A stretch of 64,000 nt of DNA from Vespula vulgaris (lineage: Eukaryota > Arthropoda > Insecta > Hymenoptera > Vespidae), in assembly GCF_905475345.1 (NCBI RefSeq), contig NC_066586.1, positions 6,734,400-6,798,399 on the forward strand, given 5' to 3'. The notes below the pieces were generated by a model. The model worked only from the letters and a program-made list of their open reading frames with translations, made no database searches and was not told the origin of the DNA. This document shows positions 28,966 through 41,990 of the stretch, one piece after another (the stretch's first letter is position 1; each line of letters begins with the position of its first letter). A program made the translations under genes and the position numbers.

Positions 28966-31552
28966 GTGAGTGAAAAATTTTAAGTCCCTCCAGTGCCCAT
29001 CATGCTGAGGATGAAAGATCCATATCAGCACGGGTTACTGGTTGTAATTTTTTAAATAAATTATTAACGAGCATGACCGTGAATAATTCCTCTTTTGGAT
29101 TTATTCGTGAGTGGTACATTTTTGATCGTTTATGTGTTTTTATTATTTATATCTATTTTGCATGCTTCTTTTTATTAGCTCAGGATAGGGTCTTCTTGTT
29201 TCATCGGTTCCATTAATTAATAGTGCGATTAGTAAGCACTCTTTTCTTTATATTTGCTCGAGATGCCAGTATTGTAATCGGATATCTATATACCCGATTT
29301 CGTCAGAAAAGCATGTGATCTACCTCATGCATTGTTCGTAACTTCGGCTATATAATTACGATTTACTTCGACATATCAATATGGATGTAGTAAAAAATGA
29401 ACAAGAAGACAAACGCGACGGATAGATTCCGGGAAGACAAGTGATAGGTCATGATCTTGTTCTTTAATTAGAATAGACACTTGTTAAATGGAATCGTCCG
29501 AGGTATTCTGATTATTGTTATGTGAAAAATTAATTTATATTTTCAATGTTTTTTTTTTATTCTTTTTTGTTGTTCTTAATTATTTTCATTTACCCTTATT
29601 TATTTTTATTGACGCTTTTCAGGTTAAATATTATATTTTCTATTCTACTTATGTTCAGGATTATATGCGCATATTTTTCAATTAAAAATCTGTATTGGAA
29701 TACATATAATGAACTCATAAACAAAGAGCAAAAGATAGCATATAAATAATAGCTTTAAAGTACCCCCACCAATTGCCAAATAATTCTTGGTAATGAGTTT
29801 TTGGCAAGCAACAAAAGAAAAAACATTCGTACGTGATAATATTCTACTATATGTATATTTATATACATGTTTTTGTATACGCTGCTCTGTACGTAGTATT
29901 TAGGCAGTATAGACAATAACACGTGTAAACGATCTAAGGACGATCAAGAGGACGACCTTCTTAGTTCATCTCTTCGCAGTTCTTGTTTATACCAGCAGCC
30001 GTCCAGACGTGTTCAGACTCGTTCCTGCTTTATTAATTTTGGTTCGTATAATTTCTCATTTATATTATATATAATATTTTATAAGCTTGATTTAATCATT
30101 TACGATTTATTAATCTTATTTTATATCATATTAGACTTCAATATACTTCATTATATGTTGAATACTCGACTTACATTTACACATGTGTGAACAGATTCAT
30201 ATATATAAACTTACTTAATCTTTTTCTCTATTAATAATCTTTTTGGATTTTGTCTAGTTCTTATTCGTCGTATTTAATTAATCTTGAAAATAATTAATAG
30301 CAATTATCCTGTAATTTGTATTACTCTTCGTCCTATACGTACAATGTATAGACTTTAAGAAAATTTAAGATGTAAATCACATATATAAATTATATGTAAT
30401 CTGTACATACACTCGTATATACACATATTTATATATATAGATACGCAATCTTATTCTATATTAATAATAGTTTGAATATTTTCAGGTTATTATTCATCAT
30501 ATTGGCCAATATAATATTCGTTTGGACGCCTACACATTTGATAGCAGTTATCATATACTTCTTGCTGCTCTTCCTATATAAGTATATACAAATAAGTTCA
30601 TCATTAAGAAATTTTTATTTAATTTCAATTACTATACAAAATTAGATTTTAATTCTTACGAACTATTTATTATACGTTATACGACTCCATGTGTTCTATC
30701 GTAGTCTTATTGTAAGTTTCTATGCTCTATTATATCCACAACTTTTATTATGTAATATTTTATATTTTTTTAAAGAAATTTATACATGGATCTCCTTACG
30801 CAGCTACCTCCTTGTGGTGGGATCCGGAAATCGGCATTGCGAACGTTCGTATATTTTATATTATACAACGTACGCACTACCGGGCCAAAGGCTGACGTTC
30901 GGTGCATTAGGAAATAATTTTGATTAAATATTAATTTATTAAAAATTTGTTGAAACGTATTTTACATTGAATTTAAAGAATATTAAGAAGCACCGAGAAT
31001 AATGAAAATGTAATTAAAGTATAATAAAAGTTAAATTAAAGTAGAATAACATCTCAAGATGCGTTTAATCGTTTAATTCATATTATAAATATTATAATTT
31101 CAATTTTACTGCTCCTTGTCTAGTTTTACTTTAATGCTATATCTATTCTGATTTATAGGTATCCACGCAATTAGTATACTTCTGTGAACATATCCCTATC
31201 GCGATTATATCTATTTTTATACGATAGATACAACGCGATTTTGATCGTTTGCTTTTATATATTCATTTATTTTAATACATCTTTCTAGTTTTGCATCTTT
31301 TGAATAGTATTTTTTTTCCTTTTTTTATTATTATTATAACATACAAAAGATGTAATATAAGTTTATAATTTTAGATCATATAATTTGAATATGATATATG
31401 ATATATGATATTTAATATTTAATATTTAATTTAATATTATTTTAATATTTATTTTAATATTCAATATATAATATATAATTTTTAATATGATATAAATTGT
31501 AGAAGTAAACGCCACAGCTTGCTTTAACAATTTTTATTCAATAGGTCTTCAG
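28966..31552 (+). repeat. Body of unit A
   Basis: Intron-like plus-strand sequence with modules found again in unit B. These are the block after the donor (29000-29050, like 32200-32260), GCTCAGGATAGGGTCTTCTT (29179, like 32397 and 41146), a GAAGACAAACGCGACGGATA block (29406, like 32632 and 41377), and the GCAGC-ACCTCC core (30800, like 40250). No supported gene. Confidence 0.55.
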
Positions 31553-31911
31553 TTGTAGATCGCGCGCAATGCGATCTTAGAGTCAGTGCTTGTGCGAAAC
31601 AGTTTGATTGTTTTGCAACCGAACAGGTTGCTTTAAAAATAAGATAAAATAAAATCGCGAATTAGAGTCAGTGTTGTTCGCCGTTTAGAATTTCTCGGCC
31701 GTGTTAGTAAATCAAAAAACAAGAATTTGTCATATTCTTGTTAAAATCATATGTTCGCCGCGTTGTTAGAATCATTAACACACTTTCGGCCTGTTCGGGA
31801 GAAGAGGATTGCGTTGCGATAAATATTGTAATGGTCGAAAGTGTGAATTTAAAAATTCATCCTCTTCATCTTTACCGACGATTGTAAAGCTTCGTCTGGA
31901 TACAATTACAC
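31553..31911 (+). ncRNA. Putative exon of unit B with AGAGTCAGTG motifs
   Basis: Begins after TAGGTCTTCAG and ends ATTACAC|GTAAGTATTT (GT 31912-31913). Contains TTAGAGTCAGTG twice (31578 and 31664). It is the plus-strand counterpart of the 5' part of the 423-nt exon in units C and D. Confidence 0.4.
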
Positions 31912-32054
31912 GTAAGTATTTTTCTTTCTTCCAATCGTAACTTCTCATTTAAATCATATATATATTTTTTTAAATCAATTTCATTCATTCACAAATATAT
32001 TGGTTCGATATGCAACATATAATTAATCTTTTTTTGTTCTTTTTTGTATTACAG

Positions 32055-32178
32055 ATTCATCGATTCAACAATTCAACGATTCATCGAATCAACGATAATT
32101 TCAATCAACTTCACGACATCATTCAACCTCCTACGAGGGGGACGAGTGTTTTGGAGCCATCGCAGAACTTCTTAAGTA
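32055..32178 (+). ncRNA. Putative 124-nt exon of unit B ending CTTCTTAAGTA
   Basis: Acceptor TTTTGTATTACAG, donor CTTAAGTA|GTGAGTG. The 5' half is an imperfect ATTCA(A/T)CGA repeat; the 3' half holds the conserved GAGCCATCGCAGAACTTC block. A paralogue of 28827-28965. Confidence 0.5.
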
Positions 32179-33600
32179 GTGAGTGAAAAATTTAAAGTTC
32201 CTCTGGTGCCCATCATGCCGAGGATGAAAGGTCCTTATCGGCACGGGTTACTGGTTGTATTCGTAGACGTCCTATGTCCGAAACGAGCAAAAGTGTCCGT
32301 GATTAAAATCTTTGATTTTATTCACGAGTGGTCCCTATGTTTAGTTAGATATTTTCTTGTGAATATTTTATTATTATTATTATGTGCATATATATAGCTC
32401 AGGCCAGGGTCTTCTTGTTTCAAAGTCGTTTAATTTACAGTGCTGTTTATTAGCACTTTTTTCTCTTTTCGTCTTTGCTCGCGATATTAGTGATGAAATC
32501 GGGCATTAATTTACCCGATTTCGTATAAAGCATATAACGTGGTCTACGTTACATGCATTGCTTCGTACTTAGTCCATTTAATCGCGATTTACTTCGATAT
32601 TTCGAAATATCAATTTACCAATAAATGAGCAAGAAGACAAACCCCTTCCGCGACGGATAGATTCTGTCAGTTAAGTGGTGGATTATAATCCCGTTCTTTC
32701 ATTAGAACAGCCATTTGATGAAAGGAGTCGTCCGAGGTTTTTTATTAAAATTATATATTTTTTAATAATGAAATTTCATAACTGCATAATGCGTATGCAT
32801 ATATACGAGCTATGTGCATATTTCATCCCTCCATGTCAACGACTGCCTACCGCGGGTCGCTCAAAGGCCCTTAAGCGGTGCATACAGGTGGGGTTGCAAA
32901 ACTATTTTTGCCACTTATTATTTTTTTACCACTTTTAGTGGTAAAACCCATATGTGGTGGTCACACTCGTATGTGGTGACCGCCTACCATCATCCATCCT
33001 TGCTTGAGCTCTTGCTAATAAGACGTGCAAAGAGACTCTAGAGTCACAGTCCGCTTAAATTTTTTATCTATATATATTTTTATATATTTTTTTATATATT
33101 TTTATATATATATTATAAATTAATCATTTTTTAGCTCAGGATTTTCAGCACTAATATACTAATACCCCTTTCTCCCCCCATGCTTTCTGCGTTCTCATCT
33201 ATGTGTTTAACCCAGGTGTTACTCGTATGGGTGAGAAACAGTTAGTGTGGATTTAGTTTTAAGTTTCCTTTTCAGCGGCTGTCATTGTGCTGGTGATTGC
33301 ACGGTGTACCTTGCACTTGTATGTGCGTTTTAGGAAGTGCATTGTACATCGTTTCGCGATAACTTTTAAATAAATATATTATATATCTAATATATAATTA
33401 TATTAATATCGGTTTGCATAGTAGTTACCACATTTTTGTGGAAAATTTTAAATACTCGTATATATTACTAGTATCTGTATGTATACTAGTATGTACTAGT
33501 ATTTTTGCTTTAGTCATATATGCAATAATCATTAGCCTTGGCAGACGATTTCAGCAATTGGTACGTACTCCTCATATATTAGAAAAAATACGCGGTTGAA
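32179..33600 (+). repeat. Unit B, proximal body
   Basis: Second plus-strand copy of the body modules (GCTCAGG..GGGTCTTCTT at 32398, GAAGACAAAC at 32632). It continues into 33040-33420, which pairs with a further copy at 41600-41985 (AGGTGTTACTCGTATG at 33214 and 41741). Small open frames here are not conserved between copies. Confidence 0.55.
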
Positions 33601-35200
33601 CTAGGGTGTCGGAGGTGCCCCGGGGCATGCTCTCTAGTGTAGGCTTTTGCACCCTGGTGGAGTGTGAGAGAACCGTGGAGTGTATGTGTTGGTGTGAATG
33701 TTTGCACTTTTTAAATATAGGTTATAGGCAGGCAGGTAGCATACTTTTCTGAGTGAATGTTTCAATTAATCTTAAGTAGGTAGGGACCGGGTAAGGATGC
33801 GATTCCCACTCAGGAGTGGGAAGTCCTTTCTCCGGGGATTTGTGAAGTTTCAGCAAATTTTACGATCTTTCAGCATGGCTGAATTTTATCTTTTTATATT
33901 TTTTTTAATTTTTTTTTCTTACATCTTTTGCTGACACTTTGCATACGCAATAAATCAGTATCAAACAGTTCGAAAAACTTTGCACCCGATGAGAACATCA
34001 GATACATCCCATATCTTTTGAACTTAGCAAAGGATTTTGAATTAGTTCGATACTTAGTTTTAAATTAATTCTTGCACTTCGCGATTTTTAAGATATTTAC
34101 TATCTATATATTTCTTATTTAGGAATAGAATATACCTGCATAAGTAAAATGAAAGTATTACAATTCTTGTGATCTTGACATTTTACCGAAACTATATCCA
34201 TCTTTTAAGTGCAACGAGTTAATATTAGTATGTAATAGGTTCATCGAATAGAGTGAATATTATGTCTGCTGGAGCATTCGATTAAATGTGCCTGTGTTAT
34301 TGTGTACAGTTGGTGGATTCTTTGAGTCCATTGATTGTCCGCAGGCTAGGATAGCTTTACGGGTTAGTTGACATATTTCTATATGAATTTTTTATTTTTA
34401 TTTTTTTTTATGAATTAAATAAATACATAAATAAATAAAGATCGTTAGAAAATCGAGACGCACCTAGGCAGACTAGAAAACGCAGTTGAGAATACGTGTT
34501 GGGACTCGTCAGTGCCGTTTGGGGTGATTCATTCGCAAACTTTGCCATACTTCAGTGGTTATACTATTTAGAAGAAATTGATACTTTACGTCGCAAGCGC
34601 TTACCGCTCGTTAGGTTAGGAAAAAAAGAAAAAAAAAACAAGAACAGAACAAACCTGCGTGCGAAAATGTGTTTTTCACTTCCCAACCCCTTAGCTTGCG
34701 ATCATTGCGTCTCGTTCAATGCGTGCGTTTATACGAGTGGTTTGAGTCTTGTCGCGTAAAGTCAGATCAGGTCGGGATTAGGTCGGTTTAGCTTAGGGAC
34801 GATTTCATTCTTGTAGTAGCAATCACTGCAGTATGTCAATCTTTGTGGGTGCGTTGCTTCGAACGGTAGGGCGTTTTCTGATGCGTAAACTTATCTTGCG
34901 TCGCACGTAAGGAATGCTCCAATGCAGTGGTTAGGGCACGAAGCGAGAAGAGGCTATGTGCTGAAGAGGCCCCCACATATTGTGGCTCAAGAGGGCAACT
35001 ATCGACTACAAGTCATTTTTCAAAGGTGGTCGGTTTGTCGAACCCTTCGTTAATGGCTTGTGGTCTTATCAAAACCCTTTTACCCTTAACCACGTTGACA
35101 CTTATGTTCGTAGTAGTTTGTTCCTTGATGGAGATGATGGACCATTCCATCTCCTTGCTACGGTGTTCCGCACTCGCGTCCGTGAAAATTTGAATTTCTT
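33601..35200 (+). repeat. Unit B, segment with an inverted counterpart in unit D
   Basis: The block at 34928-35000 (TTAGGGCACGAAGCGAGAAG..., GGCTCAAGAGGGCAACTAT) is found reversed at 56545-56625. The first hairpin of the ACTC-AG-GAGT family is at 33805-33820. Otherwise there are no supported genes. Confidence 0.5.
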
Positions 35201-35204
35201 TTTT

Positions 35205-35525
35205 TTTATTAGAGTCAAGCTTTTGCAGTTAGTTATTAATTAATAGAGTGAATGCAATTTTTTCTTAAAGTAAAGTCGAGTCATTGTATTTTTTGAAAGT
35301 AGAGTCAGTTTTTCATTTCAGTGTAGAATCAAGCCCTTTGCATTTTCTTTTTCTTTTTTTTTTTCTTTCTAATTAAAGTCAAGCCCTCCCTCTTTTCATT
35401 TTAAATTAAAGTCGAGTCCTTACATTTTTTCTTTGTAAATTAAAGTAGAGTCCTTGCATTTTAAAGTTTTAAAATAGAGTCTTTTTTTGAAGTAGATTTT
35501 TAGTTATAAAAATAGAGTCACGCTC
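35205..35525 (+). repeat. Cluster of degenerate TAAAGT(A/C)GAGTC motifs
   Basis: About nine imperfect copies of a T(A/T)(A/G)AGTC(A/G)AG(T/C)C-like motif occur at irregular 30-50-bp spacing (near 35210, 35271, 35300, 35324, 35373, 35407, 35442, 35472, 35512), separated by T-rich spacers. The reverse complement (GACTCTACTCTAAA) heads every repeat in unit D. Confidence 0.6.
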
Positions 35526-35903
35526 GTTAAATATTGTGTGGACGTCCGTGGCCTGCAGCAGGATTGCACTCGGAAGTGCATTTGGATACCCAAGCATGTT
35601 GATTTTTTATTCAGAATAATCATATTTGAATCATATTTTTTCATGTTCATAATTTCATAATGCGTATGCATATATACGAGATATATGCATATTTCAATGT
35701 CAACACAGCTCTACCACGAGTTGCAAAATGACTCTTATGTGGTAATCATTATCGTTATCATCTCCATCCTCACCCTCATTATCTTTTTGCAATATAATTC
35801 TGATTATTCTGATTAATCTGATTAATCTAATTATTCTGATTATTCTATTTATTTTGTTTATTCTGATTAAAAATCTACACGACTTGATGACGAATTGAAA
35901 TAC

Positions 35904-35921
35904 CTGCATTCAGGAATGCAG
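35904..35921 (+). other. Hairpin CTGCATTC-AG-GAATGCAG
   Basis: Perfect 8-bp arms around a 2-nt AG centre. Related copies: 36278-36295 (TTGCATTC-AG-GAATGCAA), 36931-36948 (one G-U) and 37605-37620. The arms vary but remain paired. Confidence 0.7.
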
Positions 35922-36234
35922 ATGAATATATAATATGGCAGCCAGCACTCAGGAGTGCATATTAAAATATGTCAAGAGTATACATTTTTATTCCAAAGTT
36001 ATCAATAAATGAATATGAGATGAAAGAAATAAATGAATATATGAGAGAGAGAGAGGAAGAGGGAGTATTTTTATTATATATACGAAAGTTTCATAAGAAA
36101 TATTAAGAAAATATAATGAATGATACAAAGATTATTAATAAATGTTTATACATATTTGAAAGAAATATAAATATATTCTGGAATAAAAAGGCATAAGTCT
36201 TGGTATATAAATGAAACAAATATAATGGCTTGCT

Positions 36235-36250
36235 TGCACTCAGGAGTGCA
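36235..36250 (+). other. Hairpin TGCACTC-AG-GAGTGCA
   Basis: Perfect 7-bp arms. Copies of this form are at 35945-35958, 36587-36600 and 37268-37281. Compensated variants are ACACTC-AG-GAGTGT at 37565-37578 and CCCACTC-AG-GAGTGGG at 33805-33820. The copy at 36890-36903 has one mismatch at the loop side. Confidence 0.7.
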
Positions 36251-37650
36251 TAAGAAAGGTTCGCAGTAAGTACATGATTGCATTCAGGAATGCAAATGAA
36301 CAAATTATAGTAAGGATATACATTTCACATTTGGAATAATCAAAGATGAATGACTAATAAGGATACTTAATGAAGAAAAATATAAATACGTCGAACTCTG
36401 GTGATATTTTTTTCAATATACGATATTAAACTTGTCTAAGAATAAATAAATAAAATTTCATTTTATTCTATATATAATAATTGAATGATATTTAAATAGT
36501 GCGAGTGATTCAAGGAGAATTTGTATTATTCCGATAAGATATGTATAAATCTTGCTAGATGAATGAAGCGACATAAATGGCAGCCAGCACTCAGGAGTGC
36601 ATATTAAAATATGTCAAGAATATACATATTTATTCCAAAATTATTAACAAATAAATATGAGATGAAAGACTTAATAAATATATATATGAGAGAGACAGAG
36701 AGAGAGAGAGAAAGGGGGGAGTATTTTTATTATATATATGAAAGTTTCATAAGAAATATTAAGATTATTAATGAATGATACAAAGATTCTTAATAAAATT
36801 TATACGTATTTAAGAATAGTATGAATATTTTTTGGAATAAAAATGCATAAATCTTGGTATATAAATGAAGCGATTGAAATGGCTTGCCGGCACTCAGAAG
36901 TGCATATGATAGATCACAGTAAGTACATGCCTGCATTCAGGAATGTAGATGAACATATTATAGTAAGGATATACATTTCTTGTTTCGAATGATCAAAATG
37001 AAAATGCACTTATGAAAATATATAATAAATAAATATTGAAATATTTTAGTGTTATATAATTTTTTCAAAGAAATAATATTTATTTAATAATAAATAAAGA
37101 TTATTTCACCTAATATAATATACTTCACCTAATATACTTCACCTAATATAATAATATATTTATATTTAAATAGAGTGCAAGTGAATGAAAAGAAAATTTG
37201 AATCATTCTAAATTAGAAATGTATAAATCTTGCTAAGCGAGCAATATGATACAAAAATAACAGCCTTGCACTCAGGAGTGCGTAAAATAAGTCAAGGGTA
37301 TACATTCTTATTCCAAAATTATCAACACATGAATATGAAATGACAGGATTAATAAATATATACATGAGAGAGAGGGAGAGAGAGAAAGTTGGGGTACTTT
37401 TATTATATATATGAAAGTTTCATAAGAAATATTAAGAAGATATAATAGATGATATAAAGATTATTAGCAAATATTTATACATATTTGAGAGAAATATGAT
37501 TATTTTTTGGAATAAAAGTGCATAAGTCTTGGTATATGAATGAAGCGAATGAAAAGGCTGTTCTACACTCAGGAGTGTGAGCGAAAATAGTTCAGGGACA
37601 GGTTTGCATTCAGGAATGCACCTGGGATACTCAAGCATGTAGATTTTCAT

Positions 37651-39440
37651 TTCAAGATAATTTCAAATTTTTTATATGATTATTAGTAAATCAATAATTT
37701 TTTCTTTATCTTTTTTATGTACGTTCACTTTTGATGATTATATATTTATATATATATACTTTATTCAATGCCAGCATAGTTTTTTTTACAAGTTGTAAAA
37801 AGGCTGATTTATTGTAAGAGTCATTTTACAAATCTTGTATAAATCTAATCATCATCTTATATAGATTTTAATTATTCTGATTAAAAATCTACAAGACTTG
37901 ATGTAATTAGGTAAGTTAGGATCTGTTAAGGCAAGCAGTGACGATAAAATAAATTAATAAGAATAATATGCAACAATGTATTAAAACTATATTTTGCCTT
38001 TAATATTTGTGATATTTTCATATATAAATTTTATATATAATCTTATTTTTTTCTTTCAGATTTAATATTTCATTACTATTTTATATATAATATACAAATT
38101 ACATGATTTGAAAATTGTGAAATTATATTACTGTATTTTTTATAATTTAATAGATAAAAAAGTGTCGTACATATAAACGGTGTAATATGTACATCAGACA
38201 CTTTGCGTTAATACAAACTTAATAATGTAAGATATATGTAATCCATCGATTAAATATAGATCTCATCTCGTTATGGATATATTTATGGCGGTATACAAAG
38301 TTGTGTATGCATTTTATAATACGACACAAGGTGCAGTATATTTTTACTCTTTTCCTTTTTTTTTTTTAAACGCGACCTAATTTTTAAATATTGTTAAATA
38401 TTCACAGTTCTTTTCCTTTTTTTTTTATAACGTGTCTTGAATGATTTACATTATGTATCTTAATTGTATTAAACAATTGATAATTAATTATGCAATTATT
38501 TCTTTATATCTTTATATATGTTTCTATATATTTCTATATTATTCTATATATTTCTATATCACTCTATATATTTTTATGTATTTTTATATACTTGTACATA
38601 ACATGCACTCATAATTCCATATTTTTATTTAAATGTAAAACATGTTTACTAATGCATCGAGAATTCGATATATTCAGTGCCAATTTTATGGCTATTTTAA
38701 TATTTTTTTCTTTTTTTTTTTTTTCCTTTGATTTCAGCATTACAATCTATGGTGAAATATATACATATATAATCTTTTACTTATTAAATTATCAAAATTA
38801 TAAAAATATTTGCCCATAGATTGTAAATAAAACTCTTGTCTTCCCACACATGCCCTTTTATATAGTTTTCTGTTACAGAGAGGTGTCGTTTTCATGTTTC
38901 AAGATTAAATATTGCAAAATATCCTTTTATATATCAGTAGGTATTAACAACAGTGTTGAAAATAATCTTTCAAAATTTGTCATATTATTATAGTGTATGA
39001 CAAAAATAAATTGATAAAGATTATGAATTCATCATGCAAAATTTGTGTTTCAGGTTTTTCAAGTGCTTGGATTAACAAGAAGTCAATGTAAAATAATAAT
39101 GTGGAAAAATAATCTAATTAGGCATTGATGACGAATGAAGAATTGAAATTATAAAAAATAAAAAATTGAAATATTCAATAAATTCGGACTGAACATAGTT
39201 AATTTCTGTTTCAGGAAATATCATCCAGATTGGCAAAATTCGATTCCACTCTTCGTTGGTGAATTAAACATACTTAATTTCTGTTTCGGGAAATATCATC
39301 CAAATTGGCAAGATTCAATTCCACTCTTCGTTGGTTGTTCTTTTTGTTTGTGAGATATGTATGTGTGCATGTGTATGTATGTATAAAATAATTCTTAGTT
39401 TAATATATGTTTTATTTTTAGAAAGTAATAAAATTATAAA
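37651..39440 (+). other. Unit B, AT-rich stretch with no supported gene
   Basis: Very AT-rich sequence. A direct duplication of about 75 bp lies at 39190-39335. Each copy contains TTTCTGTTTC(A/G)GGAAATATC, and the second copy has lost the acceptor AG by a CAG to CGG change. A plus-strand frame at 38490-38819 is low-complexity Ile/Tyr/Phe and not a gene. Confidence 0.45.
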
Positions 39441-39452
39441 TTTCTTATGCCC

Positions 39453-39930
39453 ACAGGTTATATTGATTTTGATTGTTTCTTGTTTAATTATAAAATATTT
39501 TTAGTACTTTATGTTCACAGGTGACTGTGAACAGCAGAATGCCAATTTATTATATAAAATTTGCACATTACTTCGATTACTTCTTGTTTAATTACAAAAT
39601 GTTTTTAATGTTTTATGTTCACAGGTGACTGTAAAGAGCACAATGCTAATTTAAATAAAATTAGCACATTATTTCGATTGCTACTTGTTTAATCATAAAA
39701 TATTTTTGATGTTTTATATTTCATAGGTGACTATAAATGATGGTTTCTTATAGGAAATATGAAATTCGCATATTATTGTGATTGCTACCTGTTTAATCAT
39801 TAAATGTTTTTGACATTTTATGTTTACAGGTGACAGATACTTCATTATATGAAATTCGTATATTACTTCGATTGCTTCTTGTTTAAATATATGGTTTAAG
39901 TTTTTTATGTTCACAGGATTTCGTGTGCAG
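39453..39930 (+). repeat. Tandem repeat of about 100 bp with acceptor-like TTCACAG
   Basis: Six imperfect units marked by CACAGGTGAC-like starts near 39453, 39516, 39619, 39721, 39825 and 39910. Each is preceded by TTTTATGTT, so each looks like a 3' splice site. Confidence 0.7.
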
Positions 39931-40199
39931 CAAGGTTTCACATTAGTTTAATGGGAATAGAATTCCATAAAGGGCTCTATTCTTAACCGGGTAGGTAGGT
40001 CGATATCAAACGAATTCATAAGTTTTCATCTAGTCATGATCGATTAGAAAAAAATTTTTGATTCGTTTCGCGATTGATTTTGTTTCTTTTTTCTAATTAT
40101 AATTTTTTCTAATTATAATTATAATAATTATTAATTCTCTAAAATTATAATAATTATTATTGAATATGTCATAATAATGATTTTATATAATAGCTTCTA

Positions 40200-40290
40200 A
40201 AGTAATTCATATTAAAAGTAGAGTCTTTAGCCCGTGGGTCTCCGTATGCAGCAACCTCCATGCGGTGGGACCTGGAAATCGATATTACTT
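40200..40290 (+). repeat. Plus-strand copy of the locus core (AGCCCGTGGG...GCAGCAACCTCC)
   Basis: Contains TAGAGTC, AGCCCGTGGGTCTCCG, GCAGCAACCTCC and GGTGGGACCTGG in that order. The same order is present on the minus strand at 42375-42440, 46755-46815, 51695-51755, 53045-53110, 54380-54445 and 55935-56005, and in degraded form at 45010-45075 and 49860-49920. A weaker plus copy is at 30785-30830. Confidence 0.65.
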
Positions 40291-41139
40291 ACGATATGTG
40301 ATAAAAATAAATAACGTAAGTACTGTCGAGCTAATGGCTGCATTTAAATTCAATCAAAATTTATTGTGTTCTATGATGATTTTAACTATTTTTCCACTTT
40401 GTTTATTTCTCGTATCTCAATAGAGATATAAATAGATTAATTTCTTATTTTACAAACTCATTATTATAGTATATATATATACATATTCAATACATAAAAT
40501 TAAATACATATATACATATGCAACATATATTTTTATTGATATATATATATTATTGATAACAAAATTGTATGTGTAAATTAATGTTTGTTTGAATAAAAAA
40601 TTACGTCTAGGCTTTCAAGTAATTAAGAGGAGCCAGTTGCTGCTATATCTTTCGAGAATGGATTGTCTTATCATATGTTTTATTTTTTATCAGAAAATGC
40701 ACAAATTCTTAATTAAAATTTGAAACTTAATTTTCATGAACATTAACATCTTAGTAATTATCTTTTATCTTGCCTTTACAATTTTTATCGTTGATCTAAT
40801 GATATCTATAATTTTTGTTTAAATAATGTATTTTATAAAAAAGCAATTCATATTTTATATTTTTATTGATAGTAAATATTCAAGATTCCTCAATTATTCG
40901 ATTTCTCGATTGCATCATATATCAAAATGTAGAATCACGCGTTTAAATGATTTATAGAAATAGATTGATAATAGAAATAAAAAGTGCATTTATATGCTGG
41001 TACGTCAAACGGGCGTATTATATTACCTTCTATTGTATTATAGCATTATATATTTTCTTTTTGTTTCAGATGATCATCGTTGAATTCGCTAATATAATCT
41101 ATATTCGACTTTGCATACATAGAAAATTAAATTTTATTA

Positions 41140-41990
41140 ATTTAGGATAGGGTCTTCTTGTTTCATAGATTGGATTAATTAATAGTTCAATTAAAAAGCA
41201 TTTTTTTATTTGTATTTGCTCGCGATATTAACAGTGAAATTGGACATCAATTTTTTCGATTTCGTCATAAAAGCATGTAATGTGATATACGTTTTATGCA
41301 TTGCTTCGTACTTGGTCTATTTAATCGCGATTTATCTCGATGTATCGATGTAGAAGAACAAGAAAAAACGAACAGAAGACAAGCGCGACGGATAGATTCT
41401 GGAAAATGAACAGTAGTTCATGATTTAACTTTTTAATTAGAACAGCCACTTAGAAGGAATTGTCCGAGGTTTTTTGATTATTCTTTTATACAAAATTGAA
41501 TAAATATTTAATTAATTTTTTTGATAAAAGAAGTCTCAATAAAGTCATTGTTTTTGAAAGAAAAAAGTTGAGTAGAATCATTGCTAATAAAAAACAAAGA
41601 GACTTGTAGATTCATAGCCCGTAGGATCTAGAATAGGTTAATAAATTTTTAAATCAGGGTTTTCAGCTTTTAACAAACTAATTCCTGTTTCTCTCTGCCC
41701 CCCTCCTCTGTTTTCTGCATTCTTCTCTATGCGTGTTCCCAGGTGTTACTCGTATGAGTGAGAAATTGTTAGTATGGGTTTAATTTTAAATTTTCCTATA
41801 TTGGTGACTGTCATAGCGTTAGTGTTTGCGCACGATATATATTGCATCTGTGTGTTCGTGGTAGGTGGTGCATTGCATATCGTTTCGTGATTATTTATAA
41901 ATAAATACGAATAAAACAAATATACTAATACATTATTATTTAAAATACTATACTAATATATTACAATTCATATCGTTTTGCATAGTAAAG
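41140..41990 (+). repeat. Third plus-strand copy of body modules, up to the convergent junction
   Basis: Matches 29177-29500 and 32396-32740 (GGATAGGGTCTTCTTGTTTC; GACAAGCGCGACGGATAG), then 33040-33420 (GACTTGTAG...AGGTGTTACTCGTATG). Plus-oriented homology stops near 41990. Minus-oriented homology starts by 42085. Confidence 0.6.

Larger units (their letters stand above)
35880..37650 (+). repeat. Tandem array of about 640-680 bp units with paired hairpins
   Basis: Two full units and a partial third, marked by TTATTCCAAA(G/A)TTAT at about 35990, 36630 and 37310. Each unit has a GA-rich tract, a stretch around CATAAGAAATATTAAGA, and hairpins of the form NCACTC-AG-GAGTGN and TGCATTC-AG-GAATGCA. 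Short minus-strand frames at 36103-36303 and 37432-37650 are shared only because the repeats are. Confidence 0.8.

Noticed and set aside
40040..40175. AT-rich inverted repeats (AATTATAATAATTATT)
   Set aside because: Simple AT-rich palindromic sequence expected by chance at this base composition.
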